Shown here: positions 24,334 to 33,185 of the stretch, piece after piece
How positions within the stretch are numbered: position 1 is the stretch's first letter
How the letters are laid out: every line of letters begins with the position of its first letter
Notes under the pieces: generated by a model
Database searches by the model: none
What the model saw: the letters and a program-made list of their open reading frames with translations, nothing else
What the model was told of the DNA's origin: nothing
Source of the DNA: Affinundibacterium amnicola
Lineage (GTDB): Bacteria > Pseudomonadota > Gammaproteobacteria > Burkholderiales > Burkholderiaceae_D
Reading direction: 5' to 3'
NCBI RefSeq assembly: GCF_014284275.1
Contig: NZ_JACOFU010000002.1
Span: 186,001 to 250,000, forward strand
DNA length: 64,000 nt
Made by a program: the position numbers and the translations under genes

Positions 24334-26760
24334 ATGAAAACAAAATTGAACATGTTGATTTTGGCAAGCAGTATCGCCAGTATCGGAATTAGCGCCACAG
24401 CATGCGCACAAGAGAATCTGCCATACCAAAAACCACCACAATCTATTCTTGCCTTAGCGGATGTCGAGCGTGCCCCTGCAGTGAGCATGGACTCAAAGAA
24501 AAATATGATGTTGTTGACTTATCGCAGCACCTTCAAAACTTTGAATGAATTAAATCAATCCGAAATGCGTCTGGGCGGTTTGCGGATTAATCCTGTAACC
24601 AACATCTCGAGTTCAGTTAATTACATCAATAATGTCAAGTTACGCAAAGTCAGTGATAGCGTAGAACAACAAGTCAAAGGTTTGCCTAAAGACGCACTAA
24701 TTAGCAATTTAATGTGGTCACCAAACGAGAAAAAAATCGCCTTCACACATACCACCAGCAACGCGGTAGAGCTGTGGGTGATTGATGTCGCCAGTGCGCA
24801 AGCAAAACGTTTAAGCACTGCTAAACTCAATGCGAATTTGGACAACCCTTTCGTCTGGTTCAAAGACAGTGAAAATCTCTTAGTCAAAGTATTACCAAAA
24901 AATCGCCCTGCCCTTCTTGACGCAAGCAAGGATTTACCAACGGGTGCAATTATTTCTAATGCTGATGGTAGCGTGTCACAGAATCGCACTTATCCAGATT
25001 TATTAAAGAATCGCAATGACGAAATCAATTTCGAGAACATTGCCAGCTCTGAATTACATAAGGTACATGTCAGTGGAACCAGCACTTTATGGAAAAAAGC
25101 GGATATGTACGCAGGCGAAAGTTTTTCTCCTGACGGTAAGTTACTGATGTTGACGACGATTCAAAAACCGTTTTCCTACATCGTTCCTATCAATCGCTTC
25201 CCTAGCAAAACAATCATTACTGATATCGCTGGCAAGCCAATCAGAACAGTCAATGAAGTCCCGCTGACAGAAACAATGCCAAAAGGATTCAGTGCAACAC
25301 GCGAAGGCAAACGCAACATGAATTGGCGCGCGGATAAACCAGCAAGCTTGACGTATGTGGTGGCACTCGATGGTGGTGATCCTGCAAAAAAGGTAGATTT
25401 TCGCGATGAAGTTTTTAGTTGGGATGCGCCATTTGATCAGGCGCCAAAATCACTGATTAAAACTGTGCAGCGATTCACGAACATCGTCTGGGGTAATGAG
25501 AAATTGGCAGTGATTACGGATTCTTGGTATGACACGCGCAATGAAAAAACTTACTTCTTTAATCCGTCGAATCCAGCAGAAAAAGCACGTTTAGTCTTTG
25601 ATCGCAACTCACAAGATATCTATTCAAATCCAGGTCGCTTTGAAACCAAGCGCAATCAATATGATCGCCGCGTTCTGGCAATTGACGATAACAAGGCCTA
25701 TTTGATTGGCGCTGGTCACAGTAAGAAAGGCCAATTTCCATTTATCGATGCGATGAATATCGATAGTTTAGAAAAAACGCGTCTATACCAATCAACTTAC
25801 ACAGATAAGATTGAAAATATTCAATCCATAGAAGACTTTGCAAAAGGCGACGTGCTGGTACAGGTTCAGTCAAAGAATGAATACCCTAACTTCTTCTTCC
25901 GTAATATTAAAAATAATCAGTTAAACGCGATTACCCAGTTCAAAAATCCGTATGAAGGATTAAAAGATGTTTCGAAAGAAGTCATCAAATACACACGTAA
26001 AGATGGCGTTCAACTGTCTGGCACTTTGTACTTACCAGCGGGCTACGACAAGAGCAAAAAGGAAAAATTACCACTCTTAATCTGGGCATATCCTGCGGAA
26101 TTTAAAGACAAAGATTCTGCTGGTCAAAGCACACATAATCCGAATGCGTTTACTGCGCCAAGTTATGGCTCATTCATCTATTGGGCGACGCGTGGTTATG
26201 CTGTGCTAGACGATGCCGCATTCCCTATCGTTGGTGAAGGCAATACCGAACCAAATGACAATTTTGTACCCCAGTTAGTGGACAATGCAGAAGCTGCAAT
26301 TGATGCTGTCGATGCGCTCGGCTACATTGATCGCAAACGAGTTGCGGTAGGTGGTCATTCCTATGGCGCATTCATGACCGCCAATCTGTTGACTTACTCA
26401 AAGTTGTTTGCATGCGGCATTGCGCGCAGTGGCGCTTACAACCGTACCTTGACACCATTTGGATTCCAACGCGAACAACGTAACTATTGGGAAGTACCGG
26501 AAGTTTATACAAAGATGTCACCGTTCATGAATGCAGATAAGATGAAAACACCTATCTTGTTGGTGCATGGTGAGGCAGACAACAACCCTGGTACTTTCAC
26601 GCTGCAAACGGAGCGTTACTTCCAAGCGTTAAAAGGCTTAGGTGCGCCTGCTCGTATGGTGATTTTACCGAAAGAAAGTCATGGCTATGCTGCGAAAGAA
26701 AACATCTTGCATCTACTGTGGGAACAAGATCAATTCTTGGAAAAATGCTTGAAGAAATAA
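24334..26760 (+). CDS. Exported S9-family serine peptidase (S9D, glutamyl-endopeptidase-like)
   Basis: This 808-residue prolyl-oligopeptidase-fold protein starts with a signal peptide (hydrophobic LILASSIASIGISATACA), so it is exported. The N-terminal part is a beta-propeller; the C-terminal alpha/beta hydrolase domain carries catalytic S676 (GGHSYGAF), D749 (HGEADNNP) and H783 (ESHGYAA). The segments CGIARSGAYNRTLTPFGFQ and TKMSPFMNADKMKTPILLVHGE closely match plant chloroplast glutamyl endopeptidase, placing it in S9D. It probably cleaves after acidic residues. The AGHSKKG propeller loop is present. A bidirectional terminator follows. It may supply amino acids to the neighbouring catabolic genes (inference). 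Confidence 0.9.
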   Translation: MKTKLNMLILASSIASIGISATACAQENLPYQKPPQSILALADVERAPAVSMDSKKNMMLLTYRSTFKTLNELNQSEMRLGGLRINPVTNISSSVNYINNVKLRKVSDSVEQQVKGLPKDALISNLMWSPNEKKIAFTHTTSNAVELWVIDVASAQAKRLSTAKLNANLDNPFVWFKDSENLLVKVLPKNRPALLDASKDLPTGAIISNADGSVSQNRTYPDLLKNRNDEINFENIASSELHKVHVSGTSTLWKKADMYAGESFSPDGKLLMLTTIQKPFSYIVPINRFPSKTIITDIAGKPIRTVNEVPLTETMPKGFSATREGKRNMNWRADKPASLTYVVALDGGDPAKKVDFRDEVFSWDAPFDQAPKSLIKTVQRFTNIVWGNEKLAVITDSWYDTRNEKTYFFNPSNPAEKARLVFDRNSQDIYSNPGRFETKRNQYDRRVLAIDDNKAYLIGAGHSKKGQFPFIDAMNIDSLEKTRLYQSTYTDKIENIQSIEDFAKGDVLVQVQSKNEYPNFFFRNIKNNQLNAITQFKNPYEGLKDVSKEVIKYTRKDGVQLSGTLYLPAGYDKSKKEKLPLLIWAYPAEFKDKDSAGQSTHNPNAFTAPSYGSFIYWATRGYAVLDDAAFPIVGEGNTEPNDNFVPQLVDNAEAAIDAVDALGYIDRKRVAVGGHSYGAFMTANLLTYSKLFACGIARSGAYNRTLTPFGFQREQRNYWEVPEVYTKMSPFMNADKMKTPILLVHGEADNNPGTFTLQTERYFQALKGLGAPARMVILPKESHGYAAKENILHLLWEQDQFLEKCLKK

Positions 26761-26814
26761 GCTCAGAAAATAATTAAACAGAATCTTGGCAGGAATTCAG
26801 TTCCTGCCGAAACT

Positions 26815-26855
26815 AAAATCTCGATGCAAGCCAAGTTTGCATCGAGATTTTTTAT
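26815..26855. terminator. Bidirectional terminator between convergent genes
   Basis: A perfect 15-bp stem (AAAATCTCGATGCAA / TTGCATCGAGATTTT) with a 7-base loop and flanking A and T runs serves both the S9 peptidase gene (plus) and the ClpP-like gene (minus). It overlaps the last bases of the minus gene. A smaller hairpin (GGCAGGAA...TTCCTGCC) lies just before it at about 26788-26808. Confidence 0.88.
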
Positions 26856-27544
26856 TTGCTTACTTGGATTCCCAAACTCTGTGGTGTGACATTCGGAATA
26901 GCTTCGCACTCACTAATCAATACATGTGGCTGTCCGTCACAGACAAACACATGATGCTTACCTTGCGGGGTGCGCTGCGCTTCACGGAAAATAAAAATCT
27001 CACCATCACCATTACCGCGCACATCATCAAAAATACGGTTCAACAATTTCAAAGGAAATTTAGCCCCACTCTTTTGCGAGATCTTCTTATTAATCGCTTC
27101 GGTCTTGCCGTAATTCACTTCACGTGTACGTTGATTCCGTACAGCATGCAGCATCAAATATGTCGGTTTGCCATCACCGCTAGGCAATAAACTACGACCA
27201 TTGCCTAATAAGAATGCAGCTGCACAAGCAGATGCACAATAGCCAAGGGCTTCGGTACGCAACTGATGACGATGAATTAGCACCTCAAGCTTATCCAAGA
27301 TAATCGTCGCGGCCGCGCCAGCGCCAGGAGAGTCTTCAAACTGCAAAGTGTTCACCGTGATTTGAGACGTGTCCAATACCGCTTGAACTTGCGCAATACT
27401 TGTCAAATTCAACTCGCCCGTCAGCCGTAAGCGCGTCTCATCATTCACAATTTTGTATGATTTGATAGCCACCAATAAAATGACAAACATCACCACCACT
27501 ATTTCGGCAATCACCACTTTCCAAGAAATTTTAAACTTTTGCAA
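26852..27544 (-). CDS. Membrane-anchored protein with a ClpP/crotonase-like domain (COG3904-like)
   Basis: This 230-residue protein has one N-terminal membrane helix (about residues 10-27) and an outer domain. The segment EALGYCASACAAAFLLGNGRSLL, followed by YLMLHAV, resembles the periplasmic ClpP/crotonase-like family known as COG3904. In that family a serine in an SAC-type turn is the candidate nucleophile; here the candidate is the S of CASAC. Two further cysteines lie near the C-terminus (FVCDG, SECEA). The function is unknown. It converges with the S9 peptidase gene and shares its terminator. The family assignment rests on this short motif only. Confidence 0.65.
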   Translation of the reverse strand: MQKFKISWKVVIAEIVVVMFVILLVAIKSYKIVNDETRLRLTGELNLTSIAQVQAVLDTSQITVNTLQFEDSPGAGAAATIILDKLEVLIHRHQLRTEALGYCASACAAAFLLGNGRSLLPSGDGKPTYLMLHAVRNQRTREVNYGKTEAINKKISQKSGAKFPLKLLNRIFDDVRGNGDGEIFIFREAQRTPQGKHHVFVCDGQPHVLISECEAIPNVTPQSLGIQVSK

Positions 27545-28050
27545 TTCACATTCTCGTTATACTAATTGTTCTCATTATTCTCATTGTGCTGCCTTACTTT
27601 CCAAAGTCAGATTATCTTCGATATCTCGGCAATTACTAGTTAAAGATGTTGTATTAACTGAGTTTCGATAAGCAAATGTAATCGCTAGCGAGAAAATGTA
27701 CCGAAAAAACACATATTTTTGAACATCAGGCAAAAAAATAATTTGCACCAGAAAATAACATCCCCGCAAATTGACAAGTAGTAACTTCACCATTTTGCAC
27801 CAGTTCTGGGAATCTCAGGTTCGCAAAATATTTTTTTGCACCAGATAAATGCAGCGCATAACTGCGTCTGCACATTATACGATTCGCGAATAATCCACAT
27901 ACGAAATCGCAATTTCGTCAAACGAAAATCCGCAAGTATATTGACTCCATCGACCTCGCAATGAACACCGCAGATGCACTACTAGAGCATCTGGGTTTAA
28001 CCAAAAGTTAGCGCGAAGTCGTCCTATTTCTTAACCTAAATGGAGCTGCC
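27545..28050. other. Long intergenic region with three TTTGCACCAG boxes
   Basis: The 506 bases between the divergent ClpP-like and TonB-C genes are AT-rich and hold no supported gene. TTTGCACCAG occurs three times in the same orientation at 27742, 27794 and 27835. A short inverted repeat (CGAAAT-CGCA-ATTTCG) lies near 27902. A 16-codon frame at 27961-28011 (MNTADALLEHLGLTKS) is too short to claim as a gene. Promoters for both flanking genes must lie here. Confidence 0.45.
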
Positions 28051-28434
28051 ATGAAAAACTCAACACTCGTCTCTCGTACTTTAATTGCTTTGTTTTTGAG
28101 CTTAACGTCCATCGCTGCCAGCGCAAATGAAACAAGTAATCCTTGGATTAACAATGCCTGCAGTGCGCCGGAGTATGACAGCAGCATGCTGCGCGGCGAA
28201 GAAAAAGGGATCGTTAAATTACGCTTTGTTACTGACAGCATTGGTAATGTTGTTGATGCAAAAATCGAAGAATCTAGTGGCTACGCCAAATTAGATCGTG
28301 CGTCGATGGCGGCACTCAAAAACTGTCGCTTCACTGCAGCGAGTAATAACGAGAACATCAATACAAGCAATGCGGCAAATTCACCAGAAAACAAAGCATC
28401 TCGCTTAATCAGCTTTACTTGGGCGATTAAATAA
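28051..28434 (+). CDS. Secreted TonB C-terminal-domain protein
   Basis: This 127-residue protein has a cleavable signal peptide (ALFLSLTSIAASA, cleavage before NETSNP). The remainder matches a TonB C-terminal fold: GIVKLRFVTDSIGNVVDAKIEESSGYAKLDRASMAALKNCRF. Unlike a normal TonB it has neither a retained membrane anchor nor a proline-rich spanning segment, so it cannot energise a receptor itself. Two cysteines (C in NACSAP and in KNCRF) probably form a disulfide in the periplasm. A Shine-Dalgarno-like TGGAG precedes the ATG, and a terminator follows. Confidence 0.85.
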   Translation: MKNSTLVSRTLIALFLSLTSIAASANETSNPWINNACSAPEYDSSMLRGEEKGIVKLRFVTDSIGNVVDAKIEESSGYAKLDRASMAALKNCRFTAASNNENINTSNAANSPENKASRLISFTWAIK

Positions 28435-28465
28435 CGCATCCAACAAATTCAGATTTGGACTTTGG

Positions 28466-28501
28466 ACAGGTAGCACAGAATTGTGTCTACCTGTTTTTTT
28501 A
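28466..28501 (+). terminator. Rho-independent terminator after the TonB-C gene
   Basis: ACAGGTAG and CTACCTGT form the outer stem, CACA/TGTG the inner stem with one bulged base, and eight T residues follow directly. It lies 32 bases after the stop codon. Confidence 0.85.
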
Positions 28502-28595
28502 TACGAATTTATTCGATTCGATATTTGGTGCGCTTCGATATTTGATTCGATTCAATATTTGAAATGTGTGATGCACTTCAGGATAAATTCACAAA

Positions 28596-31529
28596 CTAAA
28601 CCAGTGACTGGTGTGACGCCTTCAGCGTTGAGTTCTGTGGCAACTTAAACGGCGACTGCCATTGACGAATCCAAGCTGGGAATGCTTCTGCAGGCATTGG
28701 TCGCGCAATGCCATATCCCTGCGCACTATCACAGCCTATCGCCAGTAATTTCTCGCCAGATTCAATACTTTCAACGCCTTCGGCAATGACACTTCGATTA
28801 AATGCCGAAGCCAAACCTATCACGCCATGAATGATCGCCAAATCCCCCTCATCATCAAGCATGTCACGCACGAAACTTTGATCAATTTTCAGTACTTCGG
28901 CTGGTAAGCGTTTTAAATAACGTAATGATGAATATCCGGTTCCAAAGTCATCCAGTGCAAATCGTATCCCCATTGCCTGGCAAAGATGTATAACTTTTGA
29001 CACCTTCTCAATATCATCAAGTGCACTACTCTCTAAGATTTCTAATTCTAATTTGGCATATAGCGATCTTGGATACGGTGATAAAAGACTTTCCAAACGT
29101 TGCGTAAAATCTGGCTGCTGCAATTGCAAAGCTCCCACATTCACGCTGACTGAAATCTCTATCCCTTGAGCATGCCATTGCTGAAGTTGCGCCAGCGCTG
29201 TCGCAATGACCCATTCACCTAGTTCAATACTAAATAAATGATTTTCAACAGCGGGTAAAAAATTGGCTGGAGTTAATAAGCCTTTCACCGGATGCTGCCA
29301 GCGAATTAAAGCTTCAGCGCCAAACACCTGACCCGACCGCATATTCACTTTAGGTTGATAATACAAAACAAACTCACGATGCATCAAGGCGCGCTGAATT
29401 TGCGTCAGGTCATCTCTTTGCACTTTGATCGCCGTGTCTTGCGCCACATCGAACAGATGGAAACAGTTTTTCCCGGCTTGCTTAGATAAATACATCGCCT
29501 GATCTGCATGCCTGAGTAACTGTTCCGCATCAACACCATCTTGCGGATAAATGGTGACACCGATACTTGCACTCACTTGTAAATCAACGTGATGCAAAGT
29601 GAGTGGCTCCGCGGCAGCACTGAGTAAACGACTTAAAATTGGTTCACAATCTTTGCTATTCTCAAGATCAGTCAAAATCGCCACAAACTCGTCGCCACCG
29701 ATGCGCGCCAACGTATCGCCTTCACGCAAGGCCGTTCGTAAACGCCCTGCAACCGCAATCAAGAGTTCGTCCCCCATACTATGACCATGCAAATCATTGA
29801 CCGTTTTAAATCCATCCAGATCCAAAAATGCCACTGCCAGAGAATTACCTCGACGCTGACATTGAAGCATCGCTTGTTGCATGCGATCTGCAAGCAAGAC
29901 CCGATTAGGCAGATGCGTTAAGGGATCGTAGTGAGCAATATGCTCCAGCATACCGTTTGAACGCTCCAACTCAAGGTAGGCATTATTTAAAGCCAGCTGC
30001 GACATTTTTTGCTCAGTGATATCTTGAAAAATACCCGTCAGGCGAATTGCTTTTCCATCTTGCATAGTGACATGGCAAGTTGTCCGAACAATGATCTTGC
30101 GCCCCTTTAAGGTAAATTTCTCAAGCTCTAAATCATATGCTTCACCACGCTCAGTTGCATGGGCTAACGCTGCCTGCAACCTAGTTCTCGACTCAGGTAA
30201 AAAATAACTGATTCCTGCATCTACGGTCGGTGTAAATTCTGCTGGACTTGTATCATGAATCCGATAGGTTTCCTCAGTCCATGTCAGTTTTCTTGTTTGT
30301 AGATCGATTTCCCAACCACCAATCTGCGCAATTGATTGGCATTCCGCGAGAAATTGTCTTGAAACCTCTAAATCTTGTTCTATGCGTTTACGTTCGCTAA
30401 TGTCTTGTGCTGTGCCAGTTAAAGCAATCAAAGTTCCAGCAGAATCGAATAAGGGTTCACTCTTTGCTTCTATCCATAACATTGCACCATCTTGCGAGAA
30501 ATATCGAAAATCTAGCTGACATGCACGCTGCCCATCTAAGTAAGTTTCGTATACCGCGATAAATTGGGCTTGATCTTCAAGGTGTACCTTCGCTATCAAT
30601 TGTTCAATTGCAGGCGGAGTAGCATCTGCATCAAAGCCAAAAATCCGATACATCTCCGCTGACCAGACCGAAGAATTCGTTTGCAGATCTCGTCGCCAAC
30701 TACCAATCTTTGCACGCGCCTGCGCTGCAATTAAGTTACGTTCGCTATCACGTAGTGCAGCTGCATGTTGCTTACTGAGGGAAATATCGGTATTCGTACC
30801 AAACCATTGCAATACCGCACCAGCCTGATTACGCAGCGGTAATGCAGAAGCTAAGTGCCAACGATATTCGCCATCATGTCGACGTAAACGAAACTCAACT
30901 TCGTAAGGACTAACATCGGATACCGCCAGATGCCATCGTCTGCGCGCTTCTGGCAAATCATCAGAATGAATCAGGTGCTCCCAGCCTGATCCAAAAATAT
31001 GCTCAGACGGAACGGCAAAATATTCCAGCGTACGCTGATTGACGTAGGTAATACCACCTTCAGGATTGGCGGTCCAGACTTGTTGAGGAATCGTTTCTAT
31101 CAACGTGCGAAAGCGTTGTTCACTATCTTGTAAAGCCTGCTCGATGTTTTTTCTAGCTGTAATATTTCGGCTAATACCAAACACAGCAACAATTTCACCA
31201 GATTCTGCACGCACCGGACTGGCGCGCATTTCCATCCAGGTTGAACGCCCTCTTAAACCTGTAATTTTGAAGCTCAAACTAAGCTGCTCACCGTTACAGA
31301 CACGACGATGCATATCAACAAATGCGGGCCGATACGCTTCATCGACCAAACTATCAACACTGACATTGTGAATCTGTTCAAATCGATCAGCCTCGACCAA
31401 GGCCAAGCCAGCCGTATTCATTTGCATTAATCGACCGTCTAAGGATATTAGCTTCAAGCACTCTGAGAAAACATGATGCAAGCTAGTATCATTGATGATC
31501 TTAGTCAGATTAGAGAGTAGATTTGGCAT
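28596..31529 (-). CDS. Cytoplasmic multi-PAS GGDEF/EAL c-di-GMP protein
   Basis: The 977-residue protein has no membrane segments. It has about four PAS/PAC units between residues 15 and 525; each ends with a PAC-type strand followed by DIS/NIT/DIT (for example FGISRNITARKN, FGTNTDIS, TGTAQDISERK, TGIFQDITEQK). The GGDEF motif is intact at 611-615 and the EAL motif at 739-741, with DDFGTGYSS downstream. It can therefore be a cyclase, a phosphodiesterase or both, driven by redox or ligand sensing in the PAS domains. It stands alone on the minus strand behind a terminator and could feed c-di-GMP to MshE. Confidence 0.9.
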   Translation of the reverse strand: MPNLLSNLTKIINDTSLHHVFSECLKLISLDGRLMQMNTAGLALVEADRFEQIHNVSVDSLVDEAYRPAFVDMHRRVCNGEQLSLSFKITGLRGRSTWMEMRASPVRAESGEIVAVFGISRNITARKNIEQALQDSEQRFRTLIETIPQQVWTANPEGGITYVNQRTLEYFAVPSEHIFGSGWEHLIHSDDLPEARRRWHLAVSDVSPYEVEFRLRRHDGEYRWHLASALPLRNQAGAVLQWFGTNTDISLSKQHAAALRDSERNLIAAQARAKIGSWRRDLQTNSSVWSAEMYRIFGFDADATPPAIEQLIAKVHLEDQAQFIAVYETYLDGQRACQLDFRYFSQDGAMLWIEAKSEPLFDSAGTLIALTGTAQDISERKRIEQDLEVSRQFLAECQSIAQIGGWEIDLQTRKLTWTEETYRIHDTSPAEFTPTVDAGISYFLPESRTRLQAALAHATERGEAYDLELEKFTLKGRKIIVRTTCHVTMQDGKAIRLTGIFQDITEQKMSQLALNNAYLELERSNGMLEHIAHYDPLTHLPNRVLLADRMQQAMLQCQRRGNSLAVAFLDLDGFKTVNDLHGHSMGDELLIAVAGRLRTALREGDTLARIGGDEFVAILTDLENSKDCEPILSRLLSAAAEPLTLHHVDLQVSASIGVTIYPQDGVDAEQLLRHADQAMYLSKQAGKNCFHLFDVAQDTAIKVQRDDLTQIQRALMHREFVLYYQPKVNMRSGQVFGAEALIRWQHPVKGLLTPANFLPAVENHLFSIELGEWVIATALAQLQQWHAQGIEISVSVNVGALQLQQPDFTQRLESLLSPYPRSLYAKLELEILESSALDDIEKVSKVIHLCQAMGIRFALDDFGTGYSSLRYLKRLPAEVLKIDQSFVRDMLDDEGDLAIIHGVIGLASAFNRSVIAEGVESIESGEKLLAIGCDSAQGYGIARPMPAEAFPAWIRQWQSPFKLPQNSTLKASHQSLV

Positions 31530-31696
31530 CGTTATTTTTTGTCTTATCTTGTCCTATTGAGACCGATCACTACATGAAAAAAACGTTCGAGGATATAGGG
31601 TTAATTGCTTACCAATGTTTGCAATAGTTTCTCACAGACAAGGGAAGGATGCTATACAACATACCCGAATGAGACAATTCAAAGGTAAAAGACATA

Positions 31697-31738
31697 AAAA
31701 AAACTTGAAGCATCTATCCAGACGCTTCAAGTTTTTTT
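31697..31738 (-). terminator. Terminator after the amidohydrolase pair
   Basis: A 15-bp stem (A7 plus CTTGAAGC / GCTTCAAG plus T7) with a 12-base loop. On the minus strand it ends the two-gene amidohydrolase unit about 30 bases after the stop codon. Its symmetry would also let it stop plus-strand transcripts. Confidence 0.85.
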
Positions 31739-31769
31739 ATTCAGGCTATAACGACTTGCCTTGATAAAA

Positions 31770-33185
31770 TTAAGGCTGTGCTTTTTGTAAATATTTTTGC
31801 TGATATTTCTCAGTCAAACGTGATTGCTTGGTACTGGTATCAACTGCCCTTCCTTGAATATACACTTGCTCAACTTGTGTTGTGGTCTCCAAGGGATCGC
31901 CATTGGTGATAAAGAAATTCGCCAACTTCCCTGATTCCAATGAACCCAGTTTATCGGCAACACCAAGTATTTGGGCCGGGTACAAAGTAATTGCCTTTAA
32001 GGCTTCTTTTGCATCCAAACCAAACGTTGCTGCGACAGCGGCCTCGTACGGCAAATTACGCTCGTTGGGAGCATCGTCATCGGTACCAGCACGGGCGATG
32101 CAAAATTGCACGCCTGCCTGTGCTAGTTTGGCTGCTACGGTGTAATAAGCATCGTAATCAGCCCCGCGACGCATTGGCAATTTATGAATGCCGGTCACAA
32201 TCACTGGCACCTGCTGCTGCTTTAAGAGATCCCCTAACACTGGGGCATCAGCACCGCCAACGATGACGGCTTTCAATTGATAGCGTTTAGCGAAATTTAA
32301 AGCGAAGCGAATCTGATTCACATCCTGCGCATGAAAAAATACCAGACGTTTTCCTGCAATTGCAGGCAACATCGCTTCCCAACGCACATCAATCTTCGTA
32401 CCATCATTTTGCGCACGCGCTTCACGATAAGCGATTGCAGAATCAAATGCCTCTTCCAGCATTTTTAGACGCTGCGCGCTCGCTTTGCGGATTTCTTCTA
32501 AGCGCGCATCAAATGGTGCGGGAAATAACTCAGGATTGAAGCGTAAATTGGGTAAGCTGATATGCAAACCCACCTCTGATTGCACCGACATTTCTTCCCA
32601 CGTCCAACCATCTAGCTGAATCAATGCTGAAGTGCCGTTAATTAATCCCGCTGGCGAATTAGGCACAGACAAAGTCGCCAATACCCCATTTGCTCTTGCC
32701 GTCGTGATTAATTCAGAATCAGGATTAACCGCAACTAATGCACGTGCATTAGGATTAATTGCACCGGCTTCCGCATAATCCAACGTGGCACGAACGGATT
32801 GCACTTCAGCCAAACCCATCACGGTGTTCGCAGCAATCATTCCTGGGTAGATATGCTTACCACTGACATCAATTACTTTCGCATTTGCCGGAATCGCGAA
32901 CTGCGATCCTAAAGCCACAATGCGTCCTTTATCAACCAACATATTGCCATTGGCGATGGATTCCCCACTTACCGTATGCAATGTCGCGCCCTTAAATAGC
33001 AGAGGCGTTTTCTGGGCCGCAGCCGGAACATTATCTGAGGCTTGCGCAGCTCCGCCAGCGCTCAAGAATAAAAAAACACTAGCGCCAAAAACTTTGGTCA
33101 AACGACGAGTCAGTGAAGTTTTCTTCATCATATTTTTTGTTTGTAGAGTTAATTTGGAAGAGTATATTTTTTCTAAGTGATTCAT
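31770..33185 (-). CDS. Exported amidohydrolase-fold protein lacking the HxH metal motif
   Basis: This 471-residue protein has the composite sandwich domain and TIM barrel of the imidazolonepropionase-like amidohydrolases (GKHIYPGMIAA, then DAKEALKAITLYPAQILGVADKLGSLESGKLANFFI). Where active members have PGxIDxHxH, this one has PGMIAANTVMG, so the first metal ligands are missing. The ATG at 33185 overlaps the stop of the previous gene (TAATG) and is preceded by GGAG, so it is preferred; the signal peptide core lies from residue 19 onward (MMKKTSLTRRLTKVF, ending ...GAAQA). An internal ATG at 33131 would give a conventional signal peptide but has no ribosome binding site. It may be a structural partner of the larger protein upstream. 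Confidence 0.82.
   Translation of the reverse strand: MNHLEKIYSSKLTLQTKNMMKKTSLTRRLTKVFGASVFLFLSAGGAAQASDNVPAAAQKTPLLFKGATLHTVSGESIANGNMLVDKGRIVALGSQFAIPANAKVIDVSGKHIYPGMIAANTVMGLAEVQSVRATLDYAEAGAINPNARALVAVNPDSELITTARANGVLATLSVPNSPAGLINGTSALIQLDGWTWEEMSVQSEVGLHISLPNLRFNPELFPAPFDARLEEIRKASAQRLKMLEEAFDSAIAYREARAQNDGTKIDVRWEAMLPAIAGKRLVFFHAQDVNQIRFALNFAKRYQLKAVIVGGADAPVLGDLLKQQQVPVIVTGIHKLPMRRGADYDAYYTVAAKLAQAGVQFCIARAGTDDDAPNERNLPYEAAVAATFGLDAKEALKAITLYPAQILGVADKLGSLESGKLANFFITNGDPLETTTQVEQVYIQGRAVDTSTKQSRLTEKYQQKYLQKAQP

Noticed and set aside
27961-28011. 16-codon leader peptide before the TonB-C gene
   Set aside because: Too short, no run of one amino acid, no attenuator structure following it and no clear ribosome binding site.
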